A DNA stretch of 64,000 nt, taken from Thamnaconus septentrionalis. Lineage: Eukaryota; Chordata; Actinopteri; Tetraodontiformes; Monacanthidae. A program made the position numbers and the translations under genes. The notes beneath the pieces were generated by a model. That model made no database searches, was not told the origin of the DNA, and was given only the letters and a program-made list of their open reading frames with translations. The stretch covers positions 2,099,905 through 2,163,904 of the forward strand of contig CM020512.1 of assembly GCA_009823395.1 (NCBI GenBank), in the 5' to 3' direction. The number at the start of each line of letters is the position of its first letter. The stretch's first letter is position 1. Below, piece after piece: positions 49,669 through 61,272 of this stretch.

Positions 49669-50305
49669 GACCAATATGATTAGCACAAGAACACTACACT
49701 GCGTTTATTGCATTTCACAATAATCTGGTTTTGAACGGTCTAAACACAACATCAACACCACAGAACTAAATCGTAAACAATATTAATAATAATAAAAAAA
49801 ACAAAATAAATCCTGTTCTTGAAATACACGAGGTAATCCACATAATGTTATTATCCAAAACATACAAGTTCAAGATCAATGGTATGTTCCAGCTTTTTTT
49901 TTTTTTTTTAAATATACCAAAAATAACTATCATTATATTGATTTCCTTCCAGTGTTGTTTGAAATAAATAGATTGTGCATTTCACGTTGGGCAGCAGGGC
50001 AAAAGAACGGCCCACCATAACATTTTGATAAAACGTCTATTTTTTTCTACTTTTTTTGTCATTCATTCAAAACACGTTTTAATAAAAATTTTTTTTTTTT
50101 AAAACCGACCTTCGGAATAAATTAAACCCTGTGTCACGTAAAAATAATTCAATCGGTCCTCGCAGTAATCCATGCTATATAACATGCATTTTATATAACT
50201 TTGGACTTAAAGGAAACCGCACAAGATAGCTACCAAAAAACAAAATATATAGAATTGTTCTATAAATAACCAGTTCGTGAACCGCCGCTCCTGCCCGGTG
50301 GTGTT

Positions 50306-51549
50306 TTATAACCTGGTAATATCCTCGCCATGCTGTGCTCCGCTGAGTTCGTCTGGGGCCCCAGTGTTGGTGGCCGAGGCAGCGGCGACGGCGCCGGCTG
50401 CCGAGCTTGTGTTGGACCCGGAGGAGGAAGAGGAGGATCTCACTTTGGTGTTGGGAAGCCTGTGGTCCTTTTTCCATTTCATCCTGCGGTTCTGAAACCA
50501 GATTTTAATCTGCCGCTCGGACAGCACCAGGGTGTGCGCGATCTCGATGCGCCTCCGCCGAGTCAAATAGCGGTTATAGTGGAATTCCTTCTCCAATTCT
50601 AAGACCTGCTGCCGGGTGTATGCTGTCCTAGACCGCTTGGGCTCCGTCCCATTGTAAGCCGAGTTCACTGGAGGAGGCAGAAGGAGTGGGAAGAGGAAGG
50701 GAAAACAGGGAAGGGAGGAAAGGAGGGGTAAACAAGAATGGCCTCAGCTGAGAAATGGCTTGAAAGATTTATTGGATATGAATGTTTGGCTGTTTGAGAA
50801 ATTTAAATGGGGGTGGGAGTTAAAAAACAAAAAACAAAAAAAAACTTGATGGCGTAATGAGAGGACACTCACAGCCAACTATGGACTAAATTATTAATGC
50901 AAGATTACAAAGCTCGATCTTTTTTGTCTTCTTTCTTCTCCCCCTTTATTCATTTCTTCCCCCTCTCCCTCTATCGCGCAATACATAACAGCAGAAGCCA
51001 CATGGTGATACGGCTGCCCTGAGTATACCTCGGCTATAAAATTTATGGTGGGTGTAATTACCAATGCCGAGTCGTAAATCCGCCTCAATTGTGCCATTTC
51101 AAAGGCTTCCCTGCTATCGGAGCAGGGGCTGGGGAACGAGCTGGGAGTCAGAGGGGCTGATAAAGAGGAGGAGGGAGGGAAAAAAAGGGGAAAAAAACCG
51201 GGGGGAGAAAAGGAGAGAGGAGCACGAGGAGAGCATAAACACAGCGAGTTGCCTACCGGTGCTGACGTGAATTTTCTTCATCCACGGGTAGACCACGGGC
51301 TGCTTGGAGGAGGCTGTGCTGTTGGGATGCTCCGGGGTGGCTTGGTTGCAGGCGGAGGTGGCGGCCGGCGGGGTGGCGGGGGACATGGACAACTGTGGGG
51401 TTTCACATGACGCCGGCTGCCCCTTCCCGGTCAGCAGGTGCGCGGATTGGGGTATTCCATGTCCCCGTGGCGTGTCAGGTTCAGGGATGCTTGCACAGTT
51501 GTACTGGCGCTCTTGGTAGCTCGCCCGCGGTGGATATAACTCCTGGTGA

Positions 51550-51584
<35 letters not shown>

Positions 51585-51719
51585 GTAGCCAGTGTCCCTC
51601 GCGCGGCTGTAATATTCTGGACTGTGGTCGGGGATGTAGTTGTTTTGCGAATATTCCTCGCATGGAGGAAATTTCGGATCAATGTAGTTGGACTCCATCA
51701 AATACGAGCTCATGATCAT
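50306..51719 (-). CDS. hoxc4a: Hox paralogue 4 transcription factor Hoxc4a, two exons
   Basis: Homeodomain transcription factor patterning the hindbrain/cervical level. Exon 1 is 51719-51257 and exon 2 is 50667-50306, split by a 589 bp phase 1 intron (donor GTAGGC at 51256, acceptor CCTCCTCCAG). The joined frame is 274 aa. The start [20 protein letters not shown] is the classic Hox4 N-terminus. The PBX hexapeptide YPWM is at 144-147, followed by KKIHVST. The homeodomain is about 164-223 with [22 protein letters not shown] and the Hox4 extension DHRLPNTK. The protein ends EDITRL, as Hoxc4 does. An 11-Gln tract sits near residues 47-57, where tetrapod Hoxc4 has a short His run, and Ser/Ala-rich runs follow the homeodomain. 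All motifs are intact, so it should be functional. Confidence 0.97.
50668..51256 (-). other. hoxc4a: hoxc4a intron
   Basis: A 589 bp intron with GGAAGGG/GAGGAG-type purine runs near both ends and an AT-rich centre. No motif beyond the splice sites could be assigned. Confidence 0.85.
51545..51577 (-). repeat. hoxc4a: CAG run coding the Hoxc4a polyglutamine tract
   Basis: Eleven glutamine codons on the minus strand, ten CAG and one CAA, inside hoxc4a exon 1. Confidence 0.9.
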
Positions 51720-54424
51720 TAATTTCTGGAGTGGAAAATAATTTTTCTAGCTTTGTCGTTTTTCTGCTCCATAAAGCCCTCCTACTTGCGAGCAGCCCTG
51801 TAAAGTTACTTTTACCACGTGACGCGATGGCCCAATGGCAGCGCGAGAGGTAGTTCCCGGATAAGGAACCAGAGGTATTTAGCATACCTACAGTCGCCAT
51901 TGTGGGCACAAATCTCACTCTCTCTCCCCGTTTTCCCCCTTCCTCTCTCGCCCCCTCTCTCTCGCCCCCTTCTTCTCTTTCTCTCTGGTCGTGTTACCGA
52001 CGCAATTGATCTTGGGGACAAAACTAGTAGCTTAGTTGCTGACCAAGGGGAAAAAACAATACAACAGGCAAATCCTCTGGTCTCAATTATTCAAAGGGAC
52101 AATAGGGGATTCGCCAAAGGATAAGGCGCAACAATAGAAAACCGATGATTTTTGTTCGCCTGCTTGCCTTATAGAAAGGAGCGTCATTAATGTAGATACG
52201 GTCCTTAAACAGTAGCACCTCAACTGGGGTGAAAACAGCACAACATGGCAGAGTTGCACCGTTTTGGCTGAAATGTCCTTTCAAAAAAACAAAAACAAAC
52301 GGAAATTCCCTCCAGCACCACCTCGCTGGTGTGGATGTAAATGTCAGCGAGGGCTGGAGCGCAGAGATGCTCTGGAGGTGTGGCTGGTGTTTTGAAAACA
52401 GGGCCTGGTCATTTATAATGTTGGAGAAAGGTGGACAGGAAGAGTCTGGCTGCCCAAACACGAGCCTTCATTCAATGATGAGATATTTGTCTGTTTTGAA
52501 GGGTTATCCTTTATCTCCCCGGGCCATTAATTAAATAGCTCTGCATTGGGGTTTTAATTAAAAAATAGGCAGGGATACACATAAAAGCAGCGCCTGATTG
52601 GAGATAGACTTCAGCTGATGGCTTTAGACTTTTTTAAAAAGTAGTTTAAAGGATGTTCAGCTGAGAAAATTGGGTGCTAGCTACAAAGTATTTATGATGA
52701 TTTATGACAAAACATGTTCAAACAGAAGCATATAGCACGGCTAACACTTATGTGCACCTCATCATTTTAGAACTAAATATGACACACAAACGCCTATCGG
52801 ACACCTCAAAATCTCAAAAACACTATAATAGTACTTCTTTTACAACAACAACAAAAAATCTGTAAACACGAATAAAATAATGAATACATGTTTAAATATG
52901 GAAATTATCAAAACAAGCCAATAAGGAACCAGTCCAGAATGCCAGCATGCACAAGTGCAGCATCCAAACCTGAAAAAAATCTCAGTTCAGATCAAGTTGC
53001 ACCTGACTCTTCTATTCCAATGTGTCGGCGGTCGAAAGATAGCCAGCAGCCAAACCGTGTCACTACATTCCTACATGCAATCAGAGAGCAGCCGGCATCA
53101 AACGCAGACACTGGACCGAACATCTGCGACCAGAGGATTCAGAGTGATGCCACAGCCGGGTCTGAGCCGAGGCACCACTGTTAAGGCCACAAAGGAGGAG
53201 GGGAAACATCACCATGGTGTGTGGATGCAGTGCAAGGCTCTGCAGCCTGAGCTGCAGAGAAATGTTTGTGTCTGGCTGAAGCACAGCAGAGACAGCCGGC
53301 CTGTTTGGGAGCAGCTCTTTCCATTTGATTAAAGAGCCATCAACACAATGCAGGAATCCTAGGACCCTACACGTTTGTGTTTTTATTATTTCAATTTCTT
53401 TGTGGCAGCGTGTTTCCAAATATTTGAAGCTTTCCACAAACGATGTTGCTGCACTATATTCTGAATGGCACATGCTACAAGTAAATGTATAAATAAAAAA
53501 TTAAATTGTCTCGAGCTTTAAAATGTTTCATAATGAAACACCGAAGCACACAAGTTATTCCAAGAAACCTGTCTTCTCAAATGAAACGTCACTTTCAAAT
53601 CCTATCCTTTTACTGGAATCACTTTGAAAACGGCCAGTTTTCCAGCCCTTCCAGTGTTTACACGAGCCCTGTCTGGAGCTGCGGCCATCTGCCTCATTAC
53701 TGGAGGTCTACAGTTACACTGTAAACCGATCCCCACTCGGCTGTATAAACTTGTCATGTGCTGTTTGCTTCCCATTCTTGTCGCACACGAGAGAAGGAAG
53801 GGTGTTAATATCTTGGCAGCTCCTCAAGATCCACATCAAATCCCCTCTTCTTCTCCTCCTCCTCCTCCTCCTGCTGAAGCACTTGTCAGTTCATCCACAG
53901 CCAGGCGCGCAAAGCGGGACGAGAACCCACCGATGGAAAGACAGAGGAGCCCTCTTAAGGAAGCATTAGAGCAGCCACGCACCAAATTGAGAGATTGCGT
54001 CTATATTTGCGGAGGTAGTTACATAACGCGGTTGAAAACAAGGTGGAACGGCCTCGCTGCCCGTCCTGTTTGTACATAATGCGCGCGACATTTCTATTGC
54101 CACTCGCGCGGATGTTAGCGGCGTTTTATAGAGCAATAAAAGTCGTAAATCAGTCACTTTTAAACGACCTCTGCTTCCTAACGTGTTTTACAAGGGGGTG
54201 CAGGGGCCGGAACAGTAGCAGCCGCGGTGCGCACACATGGCTCCGCTCTCCGCGGCGGCGGTGGCCTGTGCAACCGACACAATCCACGGCTGTCTGGACT
54301 ATGAATACACTCTCTCCATGACAAGGTTTAATGCGTGGCCAAAGATCCGGTGGCTGTGCACAAAAAAAAGAAGCCGAGGACGGAGCGGGAAGCAGGAGGG
54401 ATTCAGGCAGCAGCACGTGGTATT
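51720..54424. other. hoxc4a upstream region up to mir-10b
   Basis: 2.7 kb with the hoxc4a promoter motifs at the low end, a CT-rich stretch at 51915-51985, and AT-rich sequence at 52500-52920. Open frames here have no recognisable domain. It probably includes the leader of longer transcripts that run from mir-10b into hoxc4a. Confidence 0.5.
51816..51836 (-). promoter_or_regulatory. hoxc4a: hoxc4a proximal promoter: E-box and CCAAT motifs
   Basis: About 100 bp upstream of the hoxc4a ATG there is CACGTG (51816-51821) and, 10 bp further upstream, an inverted CCAAT box (51832-51836). An E-box (USF-type) near an NF-Y-type box is the arrangement described for the Hoxb4 promoter. Shared regulation is inference. 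Confidence 0.4.
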
Positions 54425-54514
54425 TCAGTTGCCCATGTATTCCTGTAGAGTCGTATTTGCGACTGCTTTTAATTCACACAAATTCGGTTCTACAGGGTAC
54501 ATATAGACAACTAA
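54425..54514 (-). ncRNA. mir10b: microRNA precursor miR-10b
   Basis: The minus strand at 54499-54477 carries the full 23 nt miR-10 5p sequence, starting TACCCTGTAGAACC; the A at position 12 makes it the miR-10b rather than the miR-10a form. The 3p arm is about 54459-54438 (starting CAAATACGAC, ending GGAATA) and pairs across a roughly 17 nt loop. The lower stem continues, with TTAGTTG at 54514-54508 pairing to CAACTGA at 54431-54425. miR-10 genes lie 5' of Hox4 genes in vertebrate clusters, and this one is 2.8 kb upstream of hoxc4a. Its known role is post-transcriptional repression, including of Hox transcripts. Confidence 0.95.
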
Positions 54515-54861
54515 CGTGTTTTTGGGGAGGAGCAGGTAAGAAGGGTTACAACCTCTCAGAAGAAGAAGAAGAAGAAGAGGATAAAGTAGGAAGGTGGAGA
54601 TGGAGGAGGAGGAGGAGGAGAGAAAAAAAAAATCGGTGCGGAAATTGGGCCAGCGCGTGCGTGTTATGAGCAGCGAAAGTGCCAAATATGGAGGTGGCGC
54701 AGCAAGAGGAACACAAAGCCCAGGCTGCTCGTGCACAATCGTCGGTGCTGCTTCTGCTGCTGCGTTTTTTTTTTCCACAAGTACTTATCCTTCGCCTATG
54801 TATACATTCGTTAGCGTGCCCTTAAAATATTCACGCGCGCACATAAACATGCACACACACA

Positions 54862-54895
<34 letters not shown>

Positions 54896-57800
54896 AAAAA
54901 AAAAAAAAAAGGACAAGAGGGTCTCTTCTTTTCTCCGCCTTTGAGGTCGACTTCTGAATATTCAGTCACAAACACGGAGGGCACAAAGGGGGACGGCGTG
55001 ACAGCGCAGATGAAAAATAAGTTTCTATTGTCCCCGTCCGTTTCTTCTGCGCGGTATTACCATACTGACCGCTCGCTAACCTTTCTTCCCTGCCACTCTG
55101 GAAGCTAATGAGAAAAGCCACGGATGAAAAATGCAGTATCAAACATGTGACCTGTTCGGCGGTGGAAGGGGGGAGAGGGGGAGGGGGGTATTAAAAACAG
55201 CAAGCTCGGCCCAGATTGTGAATCAATGGAATTGATTACAGTGGAGGGACTTCAGATACTGACAGGGAAAAATAAACATCTCACTCGGGTTTATCTGTAC
55301 GTGCACGCGCTGTATCTGGTCCATACTTTTTTTCTCTCTCTCCGTCTCCCATTTTTCGTCGTGCACGAGCAATAAGGCATCTCGAGCCAACTCGAAAACA
55401 CTTAAAGAAAAAAAGAAAGAGAAAAAAAACACTACAAAATTTGGCTTTGTTAGGCGCTCATTTAAATACGAGCTGGTTGTGCGCGCCAAGCGCCTCGTGT
55501 GCCAGAGCTGCACGCGGCTCCGCGCTCCCCTCGCTCTACCCGCGCGCTCCGGAGGACGCATTTTAATATTAGTTAGACAGCGTGACCCGCGTTTCACCCC
55601 TCGCGTTTGACTGGTTCCAATAGTTCACTGCCAAGGATTATTGATGGGGGGACAGCAATGAATTCTTTCTCCCCACAAATGGCTTTCAGATCGTGCACCT
55701 AGTTCAATAACTAGTTATAATGTAGAAGTACAAAAAATGAGGCCCTCCGGCGGACTAATTTGATGTTTCATTTGTTCAATTGAGAAATTGTTAAGCGTCC
55801 TTTCTCTCTCTCCCCCCCCCCCCTCCCCAACCCATTTCGCTGCAAAATAACAACCGCGCGACCGTGTTCCACACATGTTCATATGTAAACAAAATAAATC
55901 TTTTGGCAACTGTATTCAGGGCATGTTGGTCGGTTATTTGCTATTTGTTAGTATTAATATTCATTTGGTGGATCCAGCAGCGGCTCCTGACCTGGACATG
56001 GACAGTGCAGCAATAATCTGCTCCCCGATGAAAAAGGCTGCGATGCGCGTTTAATCAAACGCTTAACATAATAGGCTCTGCACGTGTAATCTCCCCAGGT
56101 GGAATAACGTTACCCAGGCTCGTCCAGTTAAGATAAAAAGTTTTTAATGAAGTGGAGACAGACAGGAGACCAGTTGGATATGAATACCTTGTAAAAGCAG
56201 CAGTAAGTGGAGGAAAGAGGCGGTTAAAAGTTCCCCCACCACCAAGTGGATGGCCCACAGAAACCATTGGTTGGTTTGATACTCATTACAACAAAGATGG
56301 GTTTCCACACAACAGGAAGTGCAACTTTACGGAACACGGAGAGTCTTGACAATTCATAAGGAGATGCATCGTGAGGTTGGTTTTTTTTTAAATGGACAAA
56401 CATATTTATAACGACTTAAAGGTAAAAAAAAAAAAAAAATTAAAAAAATACTTATTTGTTTTTATATTCGTTTCGAAAGATACGAAGTTTCTATTCACAT
56501 ATCCAGAGTTCGTCCTCTGCAGACCCCGATAAAAGGTAAGCTAATGTTTACATTCAGTAAGTGACTCAAGAAGGTGGCCAGACAGTGCGGGGAAAAACAC
56601 TTACTTGTGAATCTTCAGTCCAACATGCAGGCCGAATGAAGGCTCTGAAAAATAGAATGAAACGAGAAATTAGTCTGTCTATTGTAACAAAATAATAATA
56701 AAAAAGAGCACCCGCCAGGGAAATCAGCTATTCTTGAAAAATCTAAGAATTTATAATATTTAACATTCAAATAAAATAAATTGACAATTTATTGACAGTT
56801 GCGTTTTTTTTAAAACAACTTTCAACACCAGCCGTACAAACAAACAAGGGGATGACAAGTGTATTTTTGTTTTTGCTCAGTTCGCTCGGATATGAGCCCT
56901 GACAACCCGAAAAATACAACAAATGACAGGAGGTAATCGAAAACTTTACATTTGTTCGTTCGAAAAATATTTCCCTCCGGCCAATCTGTCTCGGTGTTTA
57001 ATTTCTGAAACGAATGAATTCGTGTGCTGCATTTCTAATTTTTATTTTCTACCACAACGACACCTTGACTCGTCCTTCTGCCTCTCATCTCCTCTGTTAT
57101 CCTAATTGAAGGAAGGCTGCCCTAGAAAAAGTATCTGACACGTATTGGCTCGAGCACAACTGAGACCGAGGACAGAAAAATTAGGTCGGGTCATTTTAAG
57201 ATGGCGGAACTAAATTTACAAGCATGTTTCCCCCCAGCCCCCTGTTTCCTTGGGAAAACGTTCTAAGAATAGAAATTCCCGGACCTGTGTGCAGCTGAAT
57301 TATGGCGAGCCGTCGGTGAAAAATCACGACTTTGTCTTCACATTACAAATAAATTCCGGCTGTGTTCGACCAAAAAAAGGTGGAATGGGGGCTTTGTGGT
57401 TTCTTGTTAGGGCTGAGACAAACGGAAGTTCCTAGTCACCCGGAAATGACCTCTGTGGGTTGAGTGATGTCGGTGTCGGCTCTGCGGGGGAACGAGAGGG
57501 ATTCAAGAGCGCGGAGAAACGGGATGTTTGGACTTCTTCCACTTTTACCTTGTTGACACGTTATTGAATTAAGCCTCCGACCCGAATTAGATTTATCTTT
57601 GTTTGAAACTCCCCCCTACGTTAAATAAGTTCAATTCAGGAGAGCAGTCTGTTGCACGGGAAGAAATGAAACCTTTTGTGCTGATACGTTCACAGATTTT
57701 TATTTTATTTTATATTATTTTCATAATAATTTATTGTTAAAATGTGCCATCCTCACCAGCATCTGCCCTTAATGTAGTTTGGGATATTTATTTTAATTTT

Positions 57801-60448
57801 GATTTTTTTTTTTATTCGTGATGTCACCTCACAATGATGAATATCAGAATCTGGTCGAGAGTTAATACGACATTAAAGTGATCCATCGTAACGAAATTTT
57901 GGGATTAAATGGGGCCTAGTTTCTCTCCCTCACTCACACAATACCCAATCATGACGGCGTTGCACAGTGCCCCCTATTGGGCGTGTACATTTGATCATCC
58001 GGTGCTTCTGGACAATTTAATACCGACTTTGTAAAAAATAATAACAGTGAACGGGAGACAGTGGGGTAAAAGGCAGCTTGTCGTCACGCGGAGGGACGTG
58101 CACGCCGGTTTAATGCCGTTAATGCTACAGCGTTTGCAGTTGCTGCTGCACCGAGCTCTGCCTGCTGAGACGCCTCCACCCAAACGCGTGCAGTGTTTAT
58201 TTAGAATTACACACAGCTGGTTACGAGCAGGGCAACATTTCTTGGCTCCAGTTCCTTTCGTTGGCTTGTGACTCACAAATGAAACACTTAACAGAGCAAA
58301 ACAGAAACTGGACAGAAACTGAAAAGCGTCAAACGCCATATTGATTTGAATTCGTTCATTAATTCATGTTAATACTGAGGGAACAAAAGGTAAAATATGG
58401 TCATATAAATCATAGAGATAGTCAGATATTCTTCAAAAGTGCGCGCAAATTAAATTTGCTAAAAGTCAAAATGTGCAGCAGTGACATTTCCAGTTTACAT
58501 TCGTGTTGTGTTACCACTGGCTGTGTGTTTAAATCACGCCACAGAATGCCTTTGAATCAAGCGTGGCCTCTGGCCCAGACATGACCTCTGCAACAACAAT
58601 GTGCTCACAACAACCAAGAATTTAATATTCTGCTGCAAAAGACGTACGGGGCAAGAGCTGCGTGCGTGAGCGTGTGCACGCGTGTGCGAGAGAAGGGCGA
58701 TCCATAAACAGGCATTAGAGACAGAATAATTTGATATACTGAAGCATTGATGTACATATTTAAAACAAAGTGTTCGATGTTGGATTTGTTTCTGTTCTGT
58801 GACTTGCAGGATTTACAAAGCATCAATCAAAACATCAACATCTGTCCCAAACAAGAGGAATTTAATTTTTTATTCTTCAAAATGCAGTCGTTTCACAATT
58901 ATACGGTGAATTTTAACCGCCTTGCGCATAACAATATTGATAAAATACAACAACAACAACAACAATTTTAAGATGAGATGATACAGAACCCCGGACAATC
59001 AGGTTTGCCCGCACCACATTTACACTGACAATTACAGCACGGCTGTATAAAGGCCAAATACGATAACAAGCTATCAGCAAATAAATGTAAACCTGACATC
59101 AGTGCACCCAGCGCCCTGGCAAACACCGGCAGTCCAGCACACAGTTCAAGGAGATACAAAGGCGCGGGCTATTTGCAAGGCCTGCGAGGCAAAGTGTAGA
59201 AAAGCGACTTACAGCAGCAGCAGCAGAAGAAGAAGAAGAAGAAGAAGGAGAAGCAGCGCGGCGCTCCGCACCGGGCGGACCGTCCGCTCAGTCCGGAGGA
59301 AGGTTGCGCATCCTCACTTCCACAAAGCCCTTTCTTCCCCAGATAAGGAGAAGCCCAGCAAGCAGCTGCGATTCCGGGCAGTTAAGATTATATATGATGT
59401 GTATATATCGAAGGTTTGTCAGCTCTTCCAGGCCATAAAACCCACTTAAATGACACCACGTGCTCCCCGTGCACCATTCACAGGCCCTGCTTGGGGCAAT
59501 TGGCATATGTAACCTTGTAAACTTTAAAATACCCTAAAAGAAAGAGATAGAAAAAGGGGGATTCGATAGATTGTCAACGTAGGTTAAGGCCCAACAGAGG
59601 GCCAGCGAATGTGGACGCTGCGCTGTCCCAAAGGAAGTTGAAGCTCCTCTTTTAGTTTGGAGAGGTGAGTTCATTTTAAATTCCCTTCTAGTTTGATAGA
59701 AATTACGCCATGGCAACAGTTGCAGGGCTCGTGTGTAACTCCAATATATTAACACTATTGCAAAAGTTGCCGACACAAACGCTGTGCAACAGGGGGTGAA
59801 TTTGATGTCATGTAGCCAAAGAGCTCGTTTTAACTACAGTGTGATTACGACAGGATTAAAGAGCAGGGCGATAAAATGCCATATGGCCTCGGCGGTGATA
59901 GCCACGGGAAACCAAAGGGGTTTTTTTTTTTTTTTTTTGCATCCACGTTCCGTCTTGGGCGCGTGTTATCACAGGCTCGCGTGTCTCTTTCTTTCGGTGA
60001 CAAAACAGGAAACGGAGTCCGCCTGTGGTGGAAACGAGGCAATAAAGTTTTATGAGGGCCTTAAACTTCAGAGTGCGTTTGTCAGTCGGAGAAATTCTAA
60101 AAAGCCACAAGGGGGAAAACAACAACACGCTTAGGAAAATGCTCAAATACAAATGAAATGAAAGAGAAACATATAGAACATTTTTGTACTCTTTATACTT
60201 TTTAGTAAAAGTAACCAAACGTAAGCCGGCTGTGATTTCACCCCAACCATTCCAGTAAAGAGACGTGTCAACAAAAGAAGAAGAAAAAAGACGGTTTCAT
60301 TTTGAATGATGAAGACTTTATTAGTTGCAATCAACAATTAAAAGCATCCCTCAATTATTGTGGGCCTAGGGTGTAAACCAGAGATCCAAGAGGGCAGGGG
60401 AAAATGTATTTTAACAGCTCAGGACGTTATTATCAGGACACACAGTTT

Positions 60449-60450
<2 letters not shown>

Positions 60451-60513
<63 letters not shown>
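60451..60513. repeat. (CA)n microsatellite
   Basis: About 31 uninterrupted CA units between two candidate hoxc5a poly(A) signals. Confidence 0.95.
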
Positions 60514-60518
<5 letters not shown>

Positions 60519-60717
60519 AGAGTCACGGGGACAGACGACATTGGTGACGCGTTGACACAAATAATAACAATTTCAATCAGGTTATTAAACACATTCAAGC
60601 ACGTTAAGTCGCTGTTGCACTGCACATTATAGTGATTTTTTTTTTCTTTTACAAAAAACAGAAAAAATATTTGTAAAACTATGAGTCAAGTGTGCCGAAG
60701 TTGAGAACAGCGTCGCC

Positions 60718-60723
60718 TTTATT
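60718..60723 (-). terminator. hoxc5a: candidate poly(A) signal of hoxc5a
   Basis: AATAAA on the minus strand, about 550 bp downstream of the stop. A second copy at 60317-60322 lies beyond a long CA repeat. Confidence 0.4.
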
Positions 60724-61117
60724 GGATCCGTTGATCTCATTTATTATATATTCATTCATTTATTCTAGAACACCTTCGTGACGCAGTTAATCCGAAGTCA
60801 GCCTTCACCTTATTATTATTAATATTTTTTGTAACAGGTTATTAGTAGCATTGTGCGGCTTTGCCTCCAAGTGCGTTGTGTGGAGCCCCCCATTCCCCCT
60901 CCGCAACCCCCACACACGCAACCTCGTGCCCTTCTCGGAGCAGCAAAGTGAGGTTATCATCGCGTGGGCAGCAAATTAATTTAGAAATGTAAACCGATTA
61001 ATCAAAGTGAGCGATACTCAATGCATTAGGTCCCCCCCTCCCCCCAAAACTGCAGCGAGTGACATATAATTGGTGATGAAGCACACGGAGCGGTGTCATG
61101 ATGTCATTGCTCCATGC

Positions 61118-61134
61118 AGTTCACGCGGAGGTCA
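61118..61134 (+). promoter_or_regulatory. candidate DR5 retinoic acid response element 3' of hoxc5a
   Basis: AGTTCA, spacer CGCGG, AGGTCA: a perfect DR5. It lies about 140 bp downstream of the hoxc5a stop, in the 3' UTR or just past it, between hoxc5a and mir-10b/hoxc4a. Other vertebrate clusters have RAREs between Hox4 and Hox5. Function is inferred. Confidence 0.55.
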
Positions 61135-61272
61135 GGCCGCAGTCGAGCGAGCGCTGCAAACCAGGGGCTGGAATGGAGTGGGGTGCAGCGTGCACCCCCC
61201 CCCCATCCCACCCCACCCACACCCAACCCTGCACCACCACCACCAGCAGCAGCAGCAGCAGTTGGTGCACGT

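Larger units (their letters stand above)
41440..50305. other. hoxc3a-hoxc4a intergenic region
   Basis: About 8.9 kb. It contains (AAAT)n at about 41550-41584, a TA run at 43015-43046, several poly(T)/poly(A) runs (43519-43544, 44230-44249, 44338-44362, 48767-48780, 48840-48854), a repeat-poor block at about 47440-48300 and long GA and CA microsatellites near 49236-49472. The longest frame (minus, 48117-47509) shows no domain I recognise. The hoxc4a 3' UTR occupies the high end. Confidence 0.6.
54515..61272. other. mir-10b to hoxc5a intergenic region
   Basis: 6.8 kb of mostly AT-rich, repeat-poor DNA, including a (GT)n run at 54862-54895, a small GAA run near 59227-59247, the CA run at 60451-60513 and the hoxc5a 3' UTR with a DR5 at 61118. 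Repeat-poor AT-rich blocks at about 55900-56650 and 58000-59100 may be regulatory. No gene is supported. Confidence 0.5.

Noticed and set aside
53624..54079. 151-codon plus-strand frame upstream of hoxc4a
   Set aside because: It contains a simple-repeat-driven Pro run and shows no domain or codon pattern.
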